From assembly GCA_034437275.1 (NCBI GenBank), contig DAOTUD010000062.1, positions 1-10,177 on the forward strand: DNA of 10,177 bases, read 5' to 3'. The notes beneath the pieces were generated by a model. That model was not told the DNA's origin. It ran no database searches and saw nothing but the letters and a program-made list of their open reading frames with translations. This document shows positions 1-7,001 of the stretch, in pieces (position 1 is the first letter of the stretch; every line of letters begins with the position of its first letter). This stretch comes from TC-15 sp034437275. GTDB taxonomy: Bacteria > Chloroflexota > Anaerolineae > Aggregatilineales > Aggregatilineaceae. A program made the position numbers and the translations under genes.

Positions 1-1301
1 TGCATCTCGCCTTGCCGGGGATAGACATACATGCAGCGCACCACCGCCGACTCGCCGGCGGGCAGGGCGATATCCTCGCTGCACCCGACGACGTCCTGCG
101 CGGCGTGCGGATACCAGCGCACGGTAAACGGCCCGGCGTCCATGCTGCCCGCGTTGCGCACCGTGATGTTGATGTCAGCCCCGCCGGCGGGCGATTCCAG
201 CGCGCGCGCCGTTACGTCGTCGATCACGATGTCGGCCTGGGCGGCGCCATCGCCGCCTCCGGCGCTTTCCTGCACCGTGAGCGGGAAATCGCGCGCATTA
301 TCGGCGATGGGTTCCGGGTTGCCGGTGGTGTACCACTGGTCGGTGGCCAGCACGCGCAGCATGTACTGCCCGACGTTATAGTAAAACGTCTGGTGCACTT
401 CCAGCGTGACCTGCTCCCCAGGGGCCAGCGTGGGCACGGGTTGCAAGTGCCCCGGGTTGTTCGGTCCGTCCGGGCTGTAGTTCGGGATCACGACCAGGTC
501 GAAGTTATCGACGGTCTGGCTGCCGGTGTTTTCCAGCGTGACGGTAACGTGCGTGGTCTCGCCCGGCACGATCACGCCAGGGGACGCGGTGCCCTCGACA
601 ATGGCAACGTCGGGGTAACCGCCGGTGGGCGGCTGCTGCGGGGGATCACCCGGCTGTACGGGGGCGGGCGGCGGCGGCGGATCGCTCACGTCGCCGGCAG
701 GCAGATCGCGGACCAACCGCATCACCAGCACGTTATCGACGCCCGCGAAGGTGCCATCCAGCGCACCGACAGCGACCGTCCCTTGCAGCAGTGCATCGGG
801 GTCGGTGTGATCCAGCACAAGCTGGCCGTTGATGTATACCTGCATGTGCTGGCCCATACAGCCGATCACAACCGTGTTCCAGCTTTGCATGGCCGCCGGG
901 GCCGCCTGGGCCAGGGTCACGAAATTACCCGCCGGGTACTCCTTGGTGAGCAGCACGCCCTCGGGCCGAAGCTGCACGATGTAGCGCCCGTCGGAGCTAT
1001 AGCGGAAGCTGAGCGCCAGTGTGCCCGAGTCGACGCGCGTGTTGGCGCGAAACACGTAATCGTCCCAGTCCGCGCCGTCCTGCACCCACGAAATGCCCGG
1101 TTGCCGCGAAATATACAGCGCGTTGGTGGTGGGGCGCTCGACTGCCCAGGCCGCCGCCGGTTCCCAGCCGGCCAACTGGTCGTTTTCGAAGTCGTCAGCA
1201 AACAGCACATAGTTATCGTCCTGCTGGCTGTGTACCGGGGGGCTGCCGCCCACTGCCATCAACAGCACGCACAACATCCCCAACATTATCTTGCGAGACA
1301 T
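1..1301 (-). CDS. Secreted LamG/DUF1080-like plus double CARDB protein (3' end beyond window)
   Basis: The frame is open from an ATG at 1301 to the window edge, giving 433 visible residues; the stop lies outside. An AAGGAA ribosome binding site lies about 7 bases upstream. Residues 1-25 look like a signal peptide (MSRK, then a hydrophobic run ending PPVHSQ). Residues about 30-196 resemble a concanavalin A-like/3-keto-disaccharide hydrolase (DUF1080) jelly roll: it starts LFADDFEND, has WNTVVIGC and VYINGQLV strands, and ends VDNVLVMRL. A proline-rich linker covers about 201-228. Two CARDB (cell adhesion-related, Ig-like) domains follow, at about 229-344 and 356-433, the second cut by the edge. 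The protein is probably exported and binds glycans or the cell surface; no catalytic residues can be assigned. It lies 35 bases after the 1337-2278 gene on the same strand, so the two are probably cotranscribed. The domain calls come from sequence pattern alone. Confidence 0.85.
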   Translation of the reverse strand, partial: MSRKIMLGMLCVLLMAVGGSPPVHSQQDDNYVLFADDFENDQLAGWEPAAAWAVERPTTNALYISRQPGISWVQDGADWDDYVFRANTRVDSGTLALSFRYSSDGRYIVQLRPEGVLLTKEYPAGNFVTLAQAAPAAMQSWNTVVIGCMGQHMQVYINGQLVLDHTDPDALLQGTVAVGALDGTFAGVDNVLVMRLVRDLPAGDVSDPPPPPAPVQPGDPPQQPPTGGYPDVAIVEGTASPGVIVPGETTHVTVTLENTGSQTVDNFDLVVIPNYSPDGPNNPGHLQPVPTLAPGEQVTLEVHQTFYYNVGQYMLRVLATDQWYTTGNPEPIADNARDFPLTVQESAGGGDGAAQADIVIDDVTARALESPAGGADINITVRNAGSMDAGPFTVRWYPHAAQDVVGCSEDIALPAGESAVVRCMYVYPRQGEM

Positions 1302-1336
1302 GCTAATTTCCTTTCTATTCGGTTGTATACGGTTGC

Positions 1337-2278
1337 TTAACCATCCAGATCGGGGGCAGTGGTAGCGGGCAGTGGTTGGTTGATGTCGGTATATGTTTCA
1401 GTCCGGGTGGTGGTTATGGTGACGTCCATCAGGCTGCCAGCGCTCAGATCGGGATCGAACTGCGTGCCGGGTACCTCGGCGGCCTGGGCTTGCATGGTGA
1501 TATCGATGCGTGATATATGCTCGTCGGCGTCGATCCACAGCATGACGACCAGGTCACTCTCCGGCAGCAGATAGGGGCCGAGGACTGCCGCCAGCGCTGG
1601 CTCGATATCGGTGATGTCGGGTTCGTCCCACAGTCGTCGAATACCGGCTTCGTCGACGGTCAAGGTGATGATGTCGATGGGCGTGCCGTCGTCCAGTTCA
1701 CCCGGCTCGACGCTGGCATCGACCACACTTTCCAGCATCAAATCGAGGTCATCGATCCACAAGGGGCGGTCCAGCAAGTCCGTCAGTTCCAGTTGGGCCA
1801 GGGGATTGGCCTGCTCGTCGGGGTCTTCCAGTTCGATCCAACCGTCGGGGAGGGCAGGCAGTTGGGCAGCGGGGTCTTCGTAGTGCGCTTGCACATACAG
1901 AATATCATCGACCAGGCGCGCTTCTGCGAGCACGCGGTAAGCTTGCACGCCCTGCGGCCCGGTCTGCTCTACCGACAGGATTATCTCGGCCAGGATGTTC
2001 CCCTGGTCTGCCGTGCGCACGACGGTGCCGGTGCGCGCGAGTGTACTGTCGGTGCTGCGGGAAACGGTACGATTACCCTGCACGATGGCGATCTCAAAGA
2101 GATGGGTAACAATGGCTTCTTCGCGGTAACTGTGATATTGGTCTTGGATGATGCGGGCATTGTGCACCCGCTCCACGAGCGCCAACTGGTCTTGTGTCAG
2201 CCCATCTTGAGCCGAGGCCGACAACGCCAGAACGCCAACCGCAAGGAGTACCAAGCACAACGAAACGATCTTTTGCAT
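1337..2278 (-). CDS. Secreted LppX/LolA-like protein, 313 aa
   Basis: This is a complete frame with an ATG at 2278 and an AGGAGG ribosome binding site (2288-2293) 9 bases upstream. Residues 1-23 are a typical signal peptide ending ALSASA before QDG. There is no lipobox cysteine, so the mature protein is probably soluble or held by a partner. The acidic mature chain alternates beta strands: an early HSYREEAIV stretch, then repeated V..D/E strands, ILYVQAHYEDP, VVMLWIDADEHISRIDITMQ, and a C-terminal TITTTRTETYTDINQP strand. That layout, including the closing threonine-rich strand, resembles the LolA/LppX-LprAFG half-barrel of exported lipid-binding proteins. This is a fold-level guess; ligand and partner are unknown. 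It is the first gene of a two-gene unit with the CARDB protein. Confidence 0.85.
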   Translation of the reverse strand: MQKIVSLCLVLLAVGVLALSASAQDGLTQDQLALVERVHNARIIQDQYHSYREEAIVTHLFEIAIVQGNRTVSRSTDSTLARTGTVVRTADQGNILAEIILSVEQTGPQGVQAYRVLAEARLVDDILYVQAHYEDPAAQLPALPDGWIELEDPDEQANPLAQLELTDLLDRPLWIDDLDLMLESVVDASVEPGELDDGTPIDIITLTVDEAGIRRLWDEPDITDIEPALAAVLGPYLLPESDLVVMLWIDADEHISRIDITMQAQAAEVPGTQFDPDLSAGSLMDVTITTTRTETYTDINQPLPATTAPDLDG

Positions 2279-2287
2279 TATGCTTAA

Positions 2288-2293
2288 CCTCCT
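2288..2293 (-). promoter_or_regulatory. Ribosome binding site of the 1337-2278 gene
   Basis: AGGAGG on the minus strand, 9 bases before the ATG at 2278. It fixes the start of this gene. Confidence 0.8.
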
Positions 2294-2314
2294 ACTATAG
2301 CTTCATTGTCCCTC

Positions 2315-2342
2315 ATTGTAGTGAGATTTCCCCCACGCGCAA
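2315..2342 (-). promoter_or_regulatory. Candidate sigma70 promoter for the 1337-2278 gene
   Basis: On the minus strand TACAAT (2315-2320) is a good -10, with TTGCGC (2337-2342) 16 bases upstream as a weak -35. Transcription would start about 30 bases before the start codon. The -35 half overlaps the palindrome at 2336-2349. Confidence 0.4.
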
Positions 2343-2349
2343 TTGCGCG
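2336..2349. promoter_or_regulatory. 14-bp perfect palindrome, possible operator
   Basis: CGCGCAATTGCGCG is a perfect inverted repeat overlapping the candidate -35 of the minus-strand promoter. Its position would suit a dimeric repressor, but a GC-rich 14-mer palindrome can also occur by chance, and no regulator gene is visible nearby. Confidence 0.3.
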
Positions 2350-2409
2350 GCAAAACATCGCTCACGGCCCCGTCCACAAATAACCTGTCATGCCGACGGC
2401 GCGTCGTAG

Positions 2410-2817
2410 GTCGCCGGGTCCACATCGGCGAAGGTGGCGGTCAACGCCGGCGAGGAGCCGGGCACCGCGCAAGCCTTCATCGAGGAGGGGCGCTACACCT
2501 TCCCCGTCGCGTTGGACTTCAATATGGACGTGGTCCAGCCGTACAACGTCGAGAGCTTCCCCAGCTCGTTCCTGATCGACCGGGGCACACTGGAGCGCGC
2601 GATCACGCCGCTGTACTGGGCACCGGGCGAACTCGTCAACCCGACGCAAGTGATCGAGGCGGGCGACACTGCGCGCGTGATCGGCCTCGACGCAAGCGGC
2701 GAGTACTACCAGATCATCTGGGTGTGCGACTTCCTGTGGGTGCCCAAAGACACCCTCGCGCCGAATCCGGATGCGGTGTGGCAGGGCGCGCCCCTCCCGA
2801 CCGACGTCGTTGAGTAG
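2410..2817 (+). pseudogene. TlpA-like thioredoxin fragment fused to an SH3-like tail
   Basis: The open frame runs from just after an in-frame TAG (2407-2409) to TAG at 2815-2817. The only start-like codon near its beginning is a GTG at 2434 without a convincing ribosome binding site; from there it encodes 127 residues. Residues about 2-50 match the C-terminal half of TlpA/AhpC-TSA redoxins: VAVNAGEE, AFIEEGRYTFPVALD, then the cis-proline region and strand SFPSSFLIDRG. The N-terminal half with the CxxC active site is absent. After LERAI the frame switches to an SH3-like domain (PLYWAPGE to PTDVVE) that is almost identical to the tail of the 2995-3711 protein. It is best read as a recombination remnant: a decapitated thioredoxin gene captured by a duplicated tail. 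A short expressed protein cannot be excluded. Confidence 0.65.
2667..2817 (+). repeat. Direct repeat copy 1 (151 bp), SH3-like tail
   Basis: It matches 3561-3711 at an offset of 894 bases with only two mismatches (2692 G versus A; 2772 T versus C). Upstream of 2667 similarity drops sharply for about 33 bases, then resumes more weakly near 2608-2634. The sharp boundary suggests gene conversion or recent duplication. Confidence 0.9.
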
Positions 2818-2849
2818 CGCCGAACGCGACAACAGAGCGTACCCATCAG

Positions 2850-2882
2850 CAGGGGATCGGAGCGTCCGGTCTCCTGTTTTGT
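2850..2882 (+). terminator. Rho-independent terminator after the chimeric remnant
   Basis: A 12-bp stem, CAGGGGATCGGA (2850-2861) with TCCGGTCTCCTG (2865-2876), includes two G-T pairs and a GCG loop, and is followed by TTTTGTT. It resembles a decayed version of the terminator at 3739-3768. Confidence 0.75.
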
Positions 2883-2894
2883 TGCAGGATGCAG

Positions 2895-2925
2895 TTCTCG
2901 CCCGCTGGCCCCCCAGGTATACAAT
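2895..2925 (+). promoter_or_regulatory. Candidate promoter of the 2995-3711 gene
   Basis: TATACAAT (2918-2925) is a good -10-like sequence about 70 bases before the start codon. The spaced -35 position (TTCTCG, 2895-2900) is poor, so this is tentative. Confidence 0.4.
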
Positions 2926-2982
2926 GTAGCAACCCCATTAATCCGAAATGACCGACTAAACGGTCAGATGATGGGCTTATTC

Positions 2983-2988
2983 AAGGAG
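2983..2988 (+). promoter_or_regulatory. Ribosome binding site of the 2995-3711 gene
   Basis: AAGGAG, 6 bases before the ATG at 2995. It decides this start over the upstream in-frame ATGs at 2968 and 2971. Confidence 0.75.
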
Positions 2989-2994
2989 AAAATT

Positions 2995-3711
2995 ATGCTA
3001 CGTAAACTGGGTATTGCTATTATCCTCACGGTCATCTTGATCGCACCCGCCCACACGCACGCGCAAGGCCCCACCCCGGTCCTGGAAGCCGAGGACGCGA
3101 TCCTCTTGTGGTGCGATTCAGCCGGAGCAATCGCGTTTGTGGAGGGCCGTCTGGCCATCGATGCCGAAGATTCGCTGGAGTATACGATGATCATTAACGG
3201 GACGGTCATCGACTCGGTCACCGTTCCTGGCCCAGGCGATCTCGCCCCTATCATCCCCGCGTATGCATTCTCACTCTCGCCACTCAGCTATCCCTACACC
3301 TGGAACGCCACACTCACGCTGTTCGACAACGGCGACCCGTTCAAGAGGCTCACCGTCAGCGGCACCTGCACCGGCGAGGACACCGGCACGGTCAGCTTCA
3401 CGATTGACACGTTCGACAAGGTTGCTGCGCCTGTACCCGGCTGCGACGCCCTGCTGCCGATCCCGGCGAGCGCGGTGGGCGGGCTGTTCGTCGCCGACGC
3501 GCCGCTGTACTGGGCCCCGGGCGAAGCCATCTCCCCGGCGCAGGACATCGCCGCCGGCAACACTGCGCGCGTGATCGGCCTCGACACAAGCGGCGAGTAC
3601 TACCAGATCATCTGGGTGTGCGACTTCCTGTGGGTGCCCAAAGACACCCTCGCGCCGAATCCGGACGCGGTGTGGCAGGGCGCGCCCCTCCCGACCGACG
3701 TCGTTGAGTAG
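2995..3711 (+). CDS. Secreted protein with C-terminal SH3-like domain, 238 aa
   Basis: The start is the ATG at 2995, 6 bases after AAGGAG (2983-2988). The earlier ATGs at 2968 and 2971 lack a ribosome binding site and would add residues ahead of a good signal peptide. Residues 1-23 are that signal peptide (MLRKLG, hydrophobic core, ending THAQ). Residues about 28-145 look like an all-beta Ig-like domain with paired cysteines C40 and C125, of no family I recognise. Residues about 168-238 form an SH3-like domain with the signature PLYWAPGE, ARVIGLD, EYYQIIWVCDFLWVPKDTL, ending PTDVVE. The protein is probably exported and binds wall or glycan. The gene stands alone between its own promoter candidate and terminator. 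Its 3' 151 bases are duplicated at 2667-2817. Confidence 0.85.
   Translation: MLRKLGIAIILTVILIAPAHTHAQGPTPVLEAEDAILLWCDSAGAIAFVEGRLAIDAEDSLEYTMIINGTVIDSVTVPGPGDLAPIIPAYAFSLSPLSYPYTWNATLTLFDNGDPFKRLTVSGTCTGEDTGTVSFTIDTFDKVAAPVPGCDALLPIPASAVGGLFVADAPLYWAPGEAISPAQDIAAGNTARVIGLDTSGEYYQIIWVCDFLWVPKDTLAPNPDAVWQGAPLPTDVVE
3561..3711 (+). repeat. Direct repeat copy 2 (151 bp), SH3-like tail
   Basis: This is the partner of 2667-2817, with two mismatches in 151 bases. It encodes the C-terminal part of the intact secreted protein and is probably the donor, since this copy sits in a complete gene. Confidence 0.9.
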
Positions 3712-3738
3712 CCTGCACGCGCAGAGAATATAGTAACG

Positions 3739-3768
3739 AACAGGGGACCGCGCGGTCCCCTGTTTTTT
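3739..3768 (+). terminator. Strong rho-independent terminator in a convergent intergenic region
   Basis: Positions 3739-3764 form a perfect 26-base inverted repeat (AACAGGGGACCGC and its complement) running into six T (3763-3768). It ends the plus-strand gene and probably also helps stop the convergent minus-strand gene that ends at 3794, although the minus side lacks a good T run. Confidence 0.9.
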
Positions 3769-3793
3769 GCTATACCCGGGTAGTGCAAAAGTC

Positions 3794-6700
3794 TTATTCG
3801 TCGTCCTCCGCGCCGAGCAGCGGCTTGAGCGCCTCGCAGGCCGGGCAGGTGGTGTCGGGCCGCATGATGGCGTAGCCCGCCGACGTGACCGGCTCGTCGA
3901 AGGACGCGATGTCCAGCTTGTACACGATCACCAGCCGGATATCAGCCTGCTGCTGGGCGTAGTTCACCGCGCCGGCCAGCCATTCGGCCTGCTGCGCGAC
4001 GGTGGTGTCGGCGGCCCAGGCGACCTCGTCCGGCACGCCGCCGAAACTCTCCGGCGACAGGTAGCCCAGCCGCGTGTAGCACACCGGCAGCGTGCTGCCG
4101 AAGGCATCCCGCGCGCGGGTGGTCATGTCGCGCAGGTAGTAGATCGCGCTGTCGCCGCGCGAATCGCCGCTGGTGGCGGTGGGCGGCACCGTCCCCTGCA
4201 CGTACTGCACGCCGAGGCAGTCGGCGTAATCCGCTGCCCCGGCCACATACAGCGCAGTGGCAAAGGCGTCGTCGTCCCAGGCGTCGGCGCTCTGTTCGGC
4301 CTCGTCCATCTCCAGCGGGTGCAGCGCGCCGGTGATCACCAGGGCGCTGGGCCGCGCGACCTTGATGGTGTAGTAGCTTTGCGCCAGCAGATACTTGTAG
4401 CCGGACGGGCCGAAGGTGTCGTCCAGCGGCCAGGACTGCGCGCGGTTGGCTTCCGGCCAGATTTCGATGCCGTCCGCGCCGTTGAGCGCCAACTGGCCGA
4501 CGTAGATCGCGTAGTCTTCGACGTAAGCCGCCGGATCGTCGGACGCGCGCAGGTCCTCGACACTGCCGCGCACGGTGAACAGCACCTTGAAGTTGCTGGC
4601 GTGCGTCTCGTCGATGGCGCGCTGCTGCTCCGCCGGGTCGAGGCCGGGCGTGTAGTCGATGGTGATCTGCCGCCAGCCAAAGTTGGTCTCGATCAGGTTG
4701 CGGCTGGTATCGCGCGACAGCCGCGTGACGTACGCGCCGATCGCCAGCTCGTCGCCGGTGTCTGCCGTCGCCAGGATGGCCGGATCGACAACCGGCACCT
4801 CCAGCGTGCCCAACGGCGGCGGCGGTTCGTCGCTGGCCGTGTCGCCGGCGGGTTCAGCCGTCGCGGCGGCATCATCGCCACCGGTATCACCGGCGGGCGG
4901 AGTCGTGGGCTGCGGGGTGGCGGTGGCCGGGACCGGCGTCGGTTCGGGCGAATTGACCGCGACCGTCGCGCTGGCGAGGGGCTGCCCGTTGAACTGCGCT
5001 TCGACCGTGATCTGCGGCTGGCCTTCCTGCGCGCGCAGCAGTTGGACCGGCTGGTCCGGCTCGCCGGGTTTGGGGGGCAGCGCCGGGCCGCCGTCGTCCA
5101 CATGCCATGTCAATTCCAGCGGGAACGGCTCCAGGCCCGGGGCCTGCTTGCCAACCTGGTACGCGATCAGCGCCTCGTCCAGGCCGGGCACGACGTGCGC
5201 GGCGGTCTGGCCCTGGCGCGGCATCAAGTCCGACACAACCACCCCGCCCAGGTTGAACTGCGCGGCCAACTGCATCCGCTGGTGCAGCGTGGTGGGATCG
5301 GTGATCCACATCGTGCGCAGCACCGTGCCGTCCGCGTCCAGGTAGCGCACGTAGGACGCCTGCACCGACTCCTCGCGCCCGAACTGGATCACCACACCGG
5401 ACGGGTGGACCAACTGCGCGGTGATCGGCTGGCCGGGGTCGGCCACCTCCGGCGGGTCGAGCTGGACCTGCGCCTCGTTGAGGTAGCGCAGCGCCTCGTC
5501 CAGCGGGACCGCCGACAGCACGCCCCCGCCCTGGTCCTCGATGCTGAGCGCGGTCAGGCCCAGCCGCAGCTTGTCGCGGTCGACCTGCGTCACCGCCCAG
5601 CGCACGATCTGCTCGGCCTGCCCGCCCGACAGATACGCCAGCGGGTCGAGCGGCATCGTGATCACGATCTCGTCGGCGGCGCGGCCCAGCGCGGCCCAAT
5701 CGTAGCCGCCGGAGTCACAGGTCCCTGCGCTGCACATCGGCGCGGGCAGCAGCACCGCCAGCGTGCGCTGCTGGCCGTGCAGCGGTCCGGCCAAATCCTG
5801 CACGAAACGGGCATAACTGGCGCGCAGGTCGGGCGGGATCGCGCGGTAATCGAGCACGGTGCCATTGTACGGGCTGTCGTCCGGCAGCACCGGGAACAGA
5901 ATCTTCTTGAGGTGATTCTCGCGCAGCGCCGGGTCTTGCAAGATCACGCGCAGCGCCCCGAGGTTGATCACCGCCGGATCGTCGAAGTTCTGGAGCAGCG
6001 GCAGCACCTCGTAGCCGTCGTCCGGCTCGAAATTGGCGGGCAGCACCGCGTTGAACGAGCCATCCGGCAGCAGGCGAAAATCACCCACGTAAACGCGCAG
6101 CGCGCCCGCGGCCAGCCCGTCGAGCGTGAGGATCTGCGACGAGGTCAGCGTCACGCCGACCTGCCGCGCCGAGTCCTTGTTGCGGAACAGCGCCACACAG
6201 CGCGGCAGCTGCGTCACCTGCGCGACGAGCGTGTCCGGCGACGCGCCGGGCCGGGCGGGCAGGAAGCGCCACACCGCGTCGGTCGCGTCCCAGGAGTACA
6301 GCGCCAGCGCATCCGCGCCGGTGTCCGGCAGCGCCGACACGCGCAGTGTCATCTGGGCAGGGGGGCTGCCGCTTTGCGACAGGCTGTACACCCGGCTGGC
6401 GACCGGCCCCGGCAGCGCCGGGAGCGGATTCGCGCGGCAGTGCCAGCCCTCGGTGGGGGTGTTGCCGGCCTGGTAGTCGGCGAAGGGCAGCGCCGTGATG
6501 TACACACGGTAATTCTCGCCGGGGTCGTCCGGGGTAACCTCGATGGTCAGCCCGTCGGCCTCGGCGCGCGGCGTGTCCGCGTCCAACGGGATCGGCTCCA
6601 GCGCGGCGGCGTCGTCGCCATCGTTGAGCGCCTCGTCGATGTCTTCCCACAGCGACAGCGGCGGCAAGAACAGCGCCAGGATCACCAGGGACAGCGCCAC

Positions 6701-6916
6701 GACGCTGATGCCCAGCACGCCCAACAGGCAGCCGCCCCGGTTGCGGGGGCGTGGGGGGTAGGGACTGCCCGGCGGCTGGCGGTCTTTGGGAAATTCGGCG
6801 AATCTGCTCGGCAGTGACGGGTTCGGCGGGTGGTGTTCTTCGGGAAAGGGGGTGAAGTCGCCGCTGTCGTGTGTTTGCGTTTCGGTCATTTCGTCCTGGG
6901 GGGGAATATCGCTCAT
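3794..6916 (-). CDS. Membrane-anchored tandem pseudo-glycosidase (GH18-like plus GH-A-like), 1040 aa
   Basis: The start is ATG 6916, 5 bases after GGAG. Residues 1-60 are hydrophilic and proline-rich; about 62-88 are one transmembrane helix (GGCLLGVLGIS...LFLPPL). Residues about 120-250 are an unassigned beta-rich region. Residues about 255-570 resemble the YaaH-type GH18 barrel: GYEVLPLLQNF, then the DxxDxDxE-type strand, FVQDLAGPLH, DEIVITMPLDP, KLRLGLTAL. At the catalytic strand the sequence is VLDYRAIPP, so the general-acid Glu is Arg358. A Pro/Thr/Asp linker spans about 655-705. Residues about 726-1033 are paralogous to the barrel of the 7002-8672 protein. There WNEMN reads WPEAN (P821, E822) and FTELGY reads YTRLGY (Arg949 at the nucleophile). 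Both barrels therefore probably lack hydrolase activity and may bind glycans or act as a scaffold. The C-terminus has a CPAC motif. The product is inferred by motif comparison only. Confidence 0.85.
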   Translation of the reverse strand: MSDIPPQDEMTETQTHDSGDFTPFPEEHHPPNPSLPSRFAEFPKDRQPPGSPYPPRPRNRGGCLLGVLGISVVALSLVILALFLPPLSLWEDIDEALNDGDDAAALEPIPLDADTPRAEADGLTIEVTPDDPGENYRVYITALPFADYQAGNTPTEGWHCRANPLPALPGPVASRVYSLSQSGSPPAQMTLRVSALPDTGADALALYSWDATDAVWRFLPARPGASPDTLVAQVTQLPRCVALFRNKDSARQVGVTLTSSQILTLDGLAAGALRVYVGDFRLLPDGSFNAVLPANFEPDDGYEVLPLLQNFDDPAVINLGALRVILQDPALRENHLKKILFPVLPDDSPYNGTVLDYRAIPPDLRASYARFVQDLAGPLHGQQRTLAVLLPAPMCSAGTCDSGGYDWAALGRAADEIVITMPLDPLAYLSGGQAEQIVRWAVTQVDRDKLRLGLTALSIEDQGGGVLSAVPLDEALRYLNEAQVQLDPPEVADPGQPITAQLVHPSGVVIQFGREESVQASYVRYLDADGTVLRTMWITDPTTLHQRMQLAAQFNLGGVVVSDLMPRQGQTAAHVVPGLDEALIAYQVGKQAPGLEPFPLELTWHVDDGGPALPPKPGEPDQPVQLLRAQEGQPQITVEAQFNGQPLASATVAVNSPEPTPVPATATPQPTTPPAGDTGGDDAAATAEPAGDTASDEPPPPLGTLEVPVVDPAILATADTGDELAIGAYVTRLSRDTSRNLIETNFGWRQITIDYTPGLDPAEQQRAIDETHASNFKVLFTVRGSVEDLRASDDPAAYVEDYAIYVGQLALNGADGIEIWPEANRAQSWPLDDTFGPSGYKYLLAQSYYTIKVARPSALVITGALHPLEMDEAEQSADAWDDDAFATALYVAGAADYADCLGVQYVQGTVPPTATSGDSRGDSAIYYLRDMTTRARDAFGSTLPVCYTRLGYLSPESFGGVPDEVAWAADTTVAQQAEWLAGAVNYAQQQADIRLVIVYKLDIASFDEPVTSAGYAIMRPDTTCPACEALKPLLGAEDDE

Positions 6917-6940
6917 CGTCTCTCCATCGCTGTTTCACAT

Positions 6941-6975
6941 AAACCGGGGACAAGGTGCATGGCTATCCCCGGTTT
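6941..6975 (-). terminator. Intergenic inverted repeat, possible weak terminator or attenuator
   Basis: AAACCGGGGA (6941-6950) and TCCCCGGTTT (6966-6975) form a perfect 10-bp stem with a 15-base loop, lying in the 85-base gap between the two paralogous glycosidase genes. The T run on either strand is short, so it may only partly terminate, or may protect an RNA end. Confidence 0.45.
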
Positions 6976-7001
6976 GGTCCAATCGGCGCAGCTACCCGGC
7001 G

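Noticed and set aside
1302..1336. A TATACA-like -10 in the gap before the CARDB gene
   Set aside because: It lacks a -35 and the 35-base spacing suggests simple cotranscription with the upstream gene.
12..1340. A 442-codon plus-strand frame across the CARDB gene
   Set aside because: It is low-complexity in composition and overlaps a minus-strand frame with a signal peptide, LamG-like and CARDB domains and a ribosome binding site.
2362..2832. A 156-codon minus-strand frame over the thioredoxin/SH3 remnant
   Set aside because: It shows no family resemblance, while the plus strand encodes recognisable TlpA and SH3-like segments.
3767..6817. A 1016-codon open frame on the plus strand opposite the pseudo-glycosidase gene
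   Set aside because: Its translation is Arg/Gly/Gln/Val-rich with no domains. It is the mirror of a GC-rich gene whose minus-strand product has clear membrane and barrel features.
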